Source: JASHUC01 sp035606175 | Lineage (GTDB): Bacteria > Pseudomonadota > Gammaproteobacteria > Steroidobacterales > Steroidobacteraceae | Assembly: GCA_035606175.1 (NCBI GenBank) | Contig: DATNFW010000016.1 | Coordinates: 1-64,000, forward strand | Reading direction: 5' to 3' | Length of the DNA: 64,000 nt | Shown: one piece after another, positions 59,408-64,000 of the stretch | Layout of the letters: every line of letters starts with the position of its first letter | Position numbering within the stretch: the stretch's first letter is position 1 | Made by a program: the position numbers and the translations under genes | Notes under the pieces: generated by a model | The model's database searches: none | Seen by the model: the letters and a program-made list of their open reading frames with translations, nothing else | Told to the model about the DNA's origin: nothing

Positions 59408-61003
59408 TCAACGTTTGGATCGCGAAAAGGTTGACGGGTTCACCCACAGCCGCTCGATCCCATCGAAGAGCGCCTGGACCGCAAGGGCGAGCAGCGCCGC
59501 GGGAACGGCGCCCTCCAGAATGAGGCGCACGTCGTTCAGCCGGATCCCCGTCAGAATGGGCTGGCCGTAACCGCCTGCGCCGATCAGCGCACCGAGGGTC
59601 GCGGTCCCGATGTTGATCACCGCGGCTGTCTTGATGCCGGCGAGTATGGAGCGTGCGGCGAGCGGCAGCTCGATGAGCCGCAGCTGCGCCGAGTCGCTGA
59701 GACCGAGCGCGGCGGCGGACTCGATGAGGGGTCGCGGAATGCCGCCGAGCCCCGCGCACGTGCCGCGAATGATCGGCAGCAGGCTGTAGAGGAACAGTGC
59801 AAGCGCCGCCGGGGCAAACCCGATCCCGAGCAGCGGAATCATGAATACGAGCAGCGCGAGCGAGGGGATCGTCTGTACGACGCCGGCAGCGCCGAGCACG
59901 AGTCGGGCGAGCGCCGGCCGGCGCGCTGCGACGATCCCGAGCGGCAGGCCGATGAGGATTGCCGCCGCGAGCGACGCGCAGGTGAGCGCGAGCTGCTGCA
60001 GCGTGTACTCACCGAGCTCTCGCGGCCACGTGCGGGCTCGCGGTTGAACCGCGCCGCCGAAGAGCCCCGCGACGAACTGTGCGGCGACCTGCGACTCGGG
60101 GCGATGTCCGATCAATACGCTCGCATTGAGGCGAGCCATCGTCTGCGTATCGATTCGCCCCGAGAGAGGGGCGAGGGCCCGCCGGACGTCGGCGGGCAGC
60201 CCGGTGCGTGCGAGCAGGATCGCCGAATAGTCCGGGAAGAAGCCCCTGTCGTCCTCGAGCACCCGCAGTCGGTCACGCACGATCTCCGGATCGGTCGAGT
60301 ACAGGTCCGTCACGTCGATGTCGCCGTGCTCGAGCGCGCGATAGGCGAGCTCGTGGTCGAGACCGCGCACGCTCTCCCCGCGAAGTCCGTAGGCGCGCTC
60401 GAGCCCGGACCAGCCATCCGCGCGGCTCAGGAATTCGTTCGAGAACCCGAAGCGCAGTCCCGCGGTGTGGGCAAGATCGCTGATCCGCCGCACACCGAGC
60501 CGCTGGGCCCTCTCGGGGAGCATCCCGAGCACGTACCGGTCCTCGAAGCCGAGCCGGGCGACGATCGCGAGCCCGTCTCGGCGCAGTTGCGCGGCGCGTG
60601 CCGCGCCCGTCCGCTCTGCATGACCGCCGGTGAGCGTGGTGGGGTCGGCCGGCGCCGTATGCCTGCTGTCGTTCCGCGGCTGCTCGCGTCCGAGCAGCTC
60701 CTGATCGAGCGTTCCCGTGTACTCCGGGTACACATCGATCTCCTGCGCTCGCAACGCATCGAACAGCACCCGGCTGCCGCCGAGTGCGCGCCGATGCACC
60801 GCGCGGATTCCTTCTCTCTGTAGAGTTTGTGTGACGATCTCGCCGAGGATGACGGACTCGGTGAAAGCCTTGGACCCGACGACGATCGGCTGGTCGGATG
60901 GATGCGCTTGAGTCGCACCGATCGTGCCGATGGCGGCAACGATCGCGGCGGTCAACCAGGTGCGGCTACGCACCTCAGCGTTCCATGCGCGTATGCGCCG
61001 CAT
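59408..61003 (-). CDS. Betaine/choline-type ABC importer, binding protein fused to permease
   Basis: 531 residues. The N-terminus has a membrane segment (LTAAIVAAIGTIGATQAHP), then a substrate-binding domain (about 35-320) of the OpuBC/EgtU type with VVGSKAFTESVILGEIV and DVYPEYTGTL. The C-terminal half is a permease with about five to six helices and the EAA-like loop ESAAALGLSDSAQLRLIELP. The order, binding domain first and permease second, is opposite to EgtUBC. The ATG at 61003 overlaps the ATPase gene by 29 bases; GAGGAG stands four bases before it. Substrate likely betaine, choline, a thiol or an amino acid. Confidence 0.88.
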   Translation of the reverse strand: MRRIRAWNAEVRSRTWLTAAIVAAIGTIGATQAHPSDQPIVVGSKAFTESVILGEIVTQTLQREGIRAVHRRALGGSRVLFDALRAQEIDVYPEYTGTLDQELLGREQPRNDSRHTAPADPTTLTGGHAERTGAARAAQLRRDGLAIVARLGFEDRYVLGMLPERAQRLGVRRISDLAHTAGLRFGFSNEFLSRADGWSGLERAYGLRGESVRGLDHELAYRALEHGDIDVTDLYSTDPEIVRDRLRVLEDDRGFFPDYSAILLARTGLPADVRRALAPLSGRIDTQTMARLNASVLIGHRPESQVAAQFVAGLFGGAVQPRARTWPRELGEYTLQQLALTCASLAAAILIGLPLGIVAARRPALARLVLGAAGVVQTIPSLALLVFMIPLLGIGFAPAALALFLYSLLPIIRGTCAGLGGIPRPLIESAAALGLSDSAQLRLIELPLAARSILAGIKTAAVINIGTATLGALIGAGGYGQPILTGIRLNDVRLILEGAVPAALLALAVQALFDGIERLWVNPSTFSRSKR

Positions 61004-61748
61004 TCTGCTCCTCGAGCAGCTCGCGCGCGCCGCGCTGGCTCGCGACGAATTCTCTGACGAACGCGCTTCGAGGCCGATCGAGCAGTTCCGCGAGCGAGCC
61101 CTGCTGCTCGATGCGACCCGCGCGGAGCAGGACGAGCGCATCACCGAGCACGCCCGCCTCTGCGATGTCGTGCGTGACGAGCACGACGGTGCGGTTGAGG
61201 CTCGCGAAGAGCTCCTTCAAATCGTGCTGCAGCTCGTGGCGAATCATCGGATCGAGGGCACCGAGCGGCTCATCGAGCAGCAGCAGCTCCGGATCGAGCA
61301 TCAGCGCGCGCATGAGACTCACCCGCTGCCGCTGTCCGCCCGAGAGCTCATCGGGGGGGCGCGGGCTCACAGTCGCAGGGAGTTTGACGAGCTCGAGGAG
61401 CTCACGGTAGCGATCGTCGATGCGTCCGCGCTCCCATCCGAGATGACGCGCCATCAGCGTGACGTTGCCGCGCACGTCGAGGTGCGGGAAGAGGCCGCCC
61501 TCCTGGATCACATAGCCGATGCGCCGGCGCAGTCCCTCGAGGGTCGCTCCGCCCACCGTCCGGCCATCCACCTGTACCCGCCCGGCATCGGCCTGCACGA
61601 GCCCGACCGCAAGGCGCAGCAGCGTCGATTTGCCGCAGCCGCTCGGGCCTAGAAGGGCGGTCGTGCGGCCGCTTGCACACTCGAGCGTGATGCCATCGAG
61701 CGCGAGCAGGGGGCCGAAGCGCTTGGTGACGGCCTCATAGCGGAGCAT
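60975..61748 (-). CDS. ABC transporter ATP-binding protein (OpuCA/ProV-like)
   Basis: 257 residues. Walker A GPSGCGKSTLLR is near residue 35, the signature LSGGQRQRVSLMRAL and Walker B LLLLDEPLGALD come later, with the H-loop in VLVTHDIAEA. ProV/OpuCA-type proteins usually end in CBS domains; this one has none, ending at RMER. It pairs with the fused permease/binding protein that overlaps its end, making a two-gene importer. ATG at 61748. The CheX gene ends 45 bases upstream on the same strand. Confidence 0.92.
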   Translation of the reverse strand: MLRYEAVTKRFGPLLALDGITLECASGRTTALLGPSGCGKSTLLRLAVGLVQADAGRVQVDGRTVGGATLEGLRRRIGYVIQEGGLFPHLDVRGNVTLMARHLGWERGRIDDRYRELLELVKLPATVSPRPPDELSGGQRQRVSLMRALMLDPELLLLDEPLGALDPMIRHELQHDLKELFASLNRTVVLVTHDIAEAGVLGDALVLLRAGRIEQQGSLAELLDRPRSAFVREFVASQRGARELLEEQNAAHTRMER

Positions 61749-61793
61749 GCCGGCGAGTATAGAGCCGGCGCGCGAGCCGTCGGGGCCGACGGC

Positions 61794-62243
61794 CTACTTC
61801 AGTGAGACGACGAGCTTGGCGCTGTGGCTGCGCCAGTTGATGGGTATCACGAACGAGCGCGCCCCGGGGAGCACCGGTGGCTCGCTGCGCTCTCCGGTGA
61901 GCACGCTCGGCACGGAGATCACGAACTCGTTCCCGAAATCCCGGCGCGCATTGCCCGAGATGGTGTTCGCCACCTCACCGACGAGATCGCGCATGTTCTC
62001 GTGGCTGAAGTCGTTCTCCTGCATTTTCATCAGCAGAACGGTCAGCATCGCCTTGGGCGCGGTGAAGTACACGACGCCCTCGCGGCGACCGGAGATGCTG
62101 ATGATCCCCGTGTACTCATGCATCCCGGGGTTGCGATCGGTGACCAGGTAGGGCGAGCCGACCGTGGCGGGCTGCTGCGCCGCCACTTCGAAATAATTCG
62201 TCGTTCCTTCGACGAAGGTCTTCAGCTCCTGCTCCTGCAGCAT
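61794..62243 (-). CDS. CheX-like chemotaxis phosphatase
   Basis: 149 residues. CheX/CheC proteins remove phosphate from CheY. The signature helix ENMRDLVGEVANTISGNAR holds the conserved E-x-x-N (E and N of GEVANTI), and a second beta-rich part (GVVYFTAPKAMLTVLLM) fits the fold. The ATG at 62243 begins one base after the CheY-like stop (TGAGATG), so the two are co-translated. Its natural partner is that regulator. Confidence 0.9.
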   Translation of the reverse strand: MLQEQELKTFVEGTTNYFEVAAQQPATVGSPYLVTDRNPGMHEYTGIISISGRREGVVYFTAPKAMLTVLLMKMQENDFSHENMRDLVGEVANTISGNARRDFGNEFVISVPSVLTGERSEPPVLPGARSFVIPINWRSHSAKLVVSLK

Positions 62244-62244
62244 C

Positions 62245-62652
62245 TCAAGCGCCCCGGATGAGCTCCGCGATCGCCTCGTTGAGCTGGCGATCGGTGAAGG
62301 GTTTGTTTAGGAAGCCGTTCGCTCCCTTCTCCATCGCATCGACTGCCGTCGCCTTGTCCGCGAGCGCCGAGATGACCAGGATGCGCACGGCGGGCTTCAG
62401 ACGCACGATCTGCTCTATGCACTCGATGCCGTCCATCTGCGGCATCGTGAGATCCATCGTGACCAGATCGGGGTCGGTCCGCCGGAACAGCTCGATCGCC
62501 TCGACGCCGTTGGATGCGGCGCCGACCACCTCGAGCTCGTCGAACTGCTGCGAGCGCTCGATGCGGCGCCTCATGATGTTCGAATCATCCACGATGAGCA
62601 AGCGGAAAGACCGCCGCGCGTGGACTGCCCCACTTCCGTTCACCGCGCCCAT
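62245..62652 (-). CDS. CheY-like single-domain response regulator
   Basis: 135 residues, a single receiver domain. Visible features are RLLIVDDSNIMRRRIE, the phospho-acceptor Asp in LVTMDLTMPQMDG, the Ser/Thr switch in VISALADK and the lysine in FLNKPFTD. The N-terminal 17 residues (GAVNGSGAVHARRSF) are extra. No output domain, so it acts on a partner protein. It lies between the CheA-like kinase and CheX genes and is probably phosphorylated by the first and dephosphorylated by the second. Confidence 0.92.
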   Translation of the reverse strand: MGAVNGSGAVHARRSFRLLIVDDSNIMRRRIERSQQFDELEVVGAASNGVEAIELFRRTDPDLVTMDLTMPQMDGIECIEQIVRLKPAVRILVISALADKATAVDAMEKGANGFLNKPFTDRQLNEAIAELIRGA

Positions 62653-62688
62653 GTGTGTTTGTTTGCGCTCGCCGCCGACCCGGCGTCG

Positions 62689-64000
62689 TCACGCGACGGC
62701 GGTATTCGCCCTCTGCGGGGAGAGGGGCAGGGAGATCTTGAAGCGCGTGAACTTGCCCGGGCTCGTGCTGACGCCGATCTTGCCTCCGAGCGCGTAGATG
62801 TTGCGCGCGACGACATCCATCCCGACGCCGCGGCCGGCATCCATCGAGACCTGGTCGCGCGTCGAGAAGCCGGGCCGGAAGATTATCGCCATCGCGGTGC
62901 GATTGTCCATGCCGTCCGCCTCCTGCTGAGTGACGAGCTGGCGGCGAACCGCGGCGGCTTTCAGCTGGTCGGGGGAGATGCCCGCGCCGTCATCCTCGAA
63001 CGTGAGCTCGAATCCGTCGGCCTTGCGGTTGAACTCGACGCGTACGAGTCCGGTGTCGTCCTTGGTGTGAGCGCGGCGCACGTCCGCCGTCTCGATGCCG
63101 TGGACCGCCGCGTTGCGCAGCATCTGAATGAGCACGTCCTTCAGCGTTCCCCGGTAGGCGGCGGGCACGTCGGCCAGACCGCTCAGGTCGAGGCGAAGCT
63201 TCTTCTGATGGTCGCCCGCGAGCCGCGCCGCCAGATGTTGCAGGGTTTGAGCGAGCTCATCCGGGCGCCGCGGTGCCGGCCCGCCGTGCTCGGCGTGGCT
63301 CGCGGAACCCTGTGCGGCCGGGGCGGGCTCCCGCATGGAGCTGAAGCGTGCGGAGAGCTCGCGAACCGTCTTCAGGTGCGCCATGAGCTCGTCGAGCTTC
63401 ACCACCAGGGGCAGGAATTCGTTGCCCGACAAGGCCGGGGCCTTCTTCAGGTCGGAGACCGAGTCCTCGAGCGCGTGCACGCGCTGCGCGACGGTCATGA
63501 GGTTGATGGCGGACGCCTCGCCTTTGATCGAGTGCAGCTCGCGGAACATCCCGTCGAGCTTCTTGCGGAAGTCGGCGTCCGTGCGCGCCGGCTCCTTCAG
63601 AATGGCGTTGATGAGGGTGAGGCCGGTCTCGGTCGCATCCAGGAACCCGCCGAGCTGCACCGGGTCGAGGTGCATGACGCCCATCATCATGTCCACCTGC
63701 GCGTTCGCGTTCTCCTGCGACTCCGCGAGCTCGCGCGCGAGCAGCACGCTCGAGGTGATGTCGCTCACGCTGACGAGCACGTGCTTGACGCCGCCTTTCG
63801 GGCCGAGCACGCGGTGGAAGTCGAACTGCAGGTAGCGAGTGTCCCGTCCGCTGCTTCCGTTTTCGACGTGGATTTCGAGCTGACCGAGCGGATTGATGCT
63901 CTTCATCAGGTTCTCGTGCGCCCGCTCGCCCCAGAGCAGTTTGATGTACTTCGTCGCGGTCGCGAGGGTCTGTGCCGACACGAGCCCCTCGAGCAGCTCC
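62689..64000 (-). CDS. CheA-like histidine kinase, partial (runs off the window)
   Basis: The frame is open to the window edge, reading through GTG 63981, so the true start is beyond it. The visible part has a PAS-like end (HVLVSVSDITSSVLLARELA), then an Hpt domain with the phospho-acceptor in FRELHSIKGEASAINL. A HATPase domain follows with IQMLRNAAVHGIE, DDGAGISPDQL and DAGRGVGMDVVARNIYA. The protein ends just after it, at SPQRANTAVA. CheA's C-terminal CheW-like P5 domain is absent. It is the likely donor for the CheY-like protein 36 bases downstream. Confidence 0.85.
   Translation of the reverse strand, partial: ELLEGLVSAQTLATATKYIKLLWGERAHENLMKSINPLGQLEIHVENGSSGRDTRYLQFDFHRVLGPKGGVKHVLVSVSDITSSVLLARELAESQENANAQVDMMMGVMHLDPVQLGGFLDATETGLTLINAILKEPARTDADFRKKLDGMFRELHSIKGEASAINLMTVAQRVHALEDSVSDLKKAPALSGNEFLPLVVKLDELMAHLKTVRELSARFSSMREPAPAAQGSASHAEHGGPAPRRPDELAQTLQHLAARLAGDHQKKLRLDLSGLADVPAAYRGTLKDVLIQMLRNAAVHGIETADVRRAHTKDDTGLVRVEFNRKADGFELTFEDDGAGISPDQLKAAAVRRQLVTQQEADGMDNRTAMAIIFRPGFSTRDQVSMDAGRGVGMDVVARNIYALGGKIGVSTSPGKFTRFKISLPLSPQRANTAVA

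Overview
The window is a 64 kb, gene-dense, GC-rich chromosomal segment (roughly two-thirds G+C by eye, with strong GC bias at third codon positions). It has no rRNA, tRNA, CRISPR array, insertion sequence or phage gene that I can recognise. The gene content suggests a free-living, probably soil or freshwater proteobacterium, most likely a gammaproteobacterium of the Steroidobacter/Nevskia type. The clues are periplasmic PQQ dehydrogenases with attached cytochrome c, a tricorn-like protease, a Ser/Thr kinase, an ATP-dependent DNA ligase, an EmrAB-OMF pump and QseBC-like, LytS/LytTR and hybrid sensor kinases. The lineage is inference only. No stretch longer than about 240 bases lacks a gene. 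The window cuts a gene at each edge (1-53 minus, 62689-64000 minus).

Layout. 1-4 kb: peptide (POT) transporter, D-2-hydroxyacid dehydrogenase and enolase-superfamily enzyme in one operon. 4-10 kb (minus): exported PRC-barrel-like protein, tricorn-like protease, exported unknown, isochorismatase-family hydrolase, DUF938 methyltransferase. 10-14.6 kb: PQQ alcohol dehydrogenase with heme c, aromatic-acid MFS carrier, exported dienelactone-hydrolase-like enzyme. 14.7-18.6 kb (minus): Ser/Thr kinase followed by an ATP-dependent DNA ligase. 18.7-25.6 kb: a second PQQ enzyme, secreted unknowns, LuxR regulator, fructosamine kinase, a broken VOC gene. 25.8-31 kb: three-PAS hybrid histidine kinase, MTA/SAH nucleosidase, M23 peptidase, a small exported protein. 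31.2-38.1 kb: a third PQQ/heme enzyme (PVA-dehydrogenase-like), then a minus-strand unit EAL/HDOD - response regulator - histidine kinase - HtrA protease. 38.3-46.5 kb: Spinster-like MFS, two exported proteins, a complete MarR-EmrA-EmrB-outer membrane channel operon, a DedA protein. 46.5-54.7 kb: phospholipase-D/cardiolipin-synthase-like protein, then a plus-strand operon of a CxxC/HxxC protein, a Tat small subunit, a GMC oxidoreductase and a chorismate-mutase/metallo-beta-lactamase fusion, facing a carotenoid/lignostilbene oxygenase and a second CxxC/HxxC protein. 54.7-64 kb (minus): LytS kinase - LytTR regulator - ParB-like protein; two lipoproteins; a betaine-type ABC importer with fused binding protein and permease; and a CheA-like kinase, CheY and CheX module.

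How the genes may work together: much of the window concerns periplasmic oxidation and envelope homeostasis. Three PQQ/heme enzymes and one GMC enzyme would feed electrons to respiration. The aromatic-acid carrier, dienelactone-hydrolase-like enzyme and lignostilbene-type oxygenase suggest use of plant-derived aromatics or apocarotenoids. The most unusual item is the exported AroQ-gamma-like chorismate mutase domain joined to a metallo-beta-lactamase domain (51033-52715). It lies in an operon opened by an uncharacterised zinc-ribbon-like protein that has a paralogue 6 kb away.
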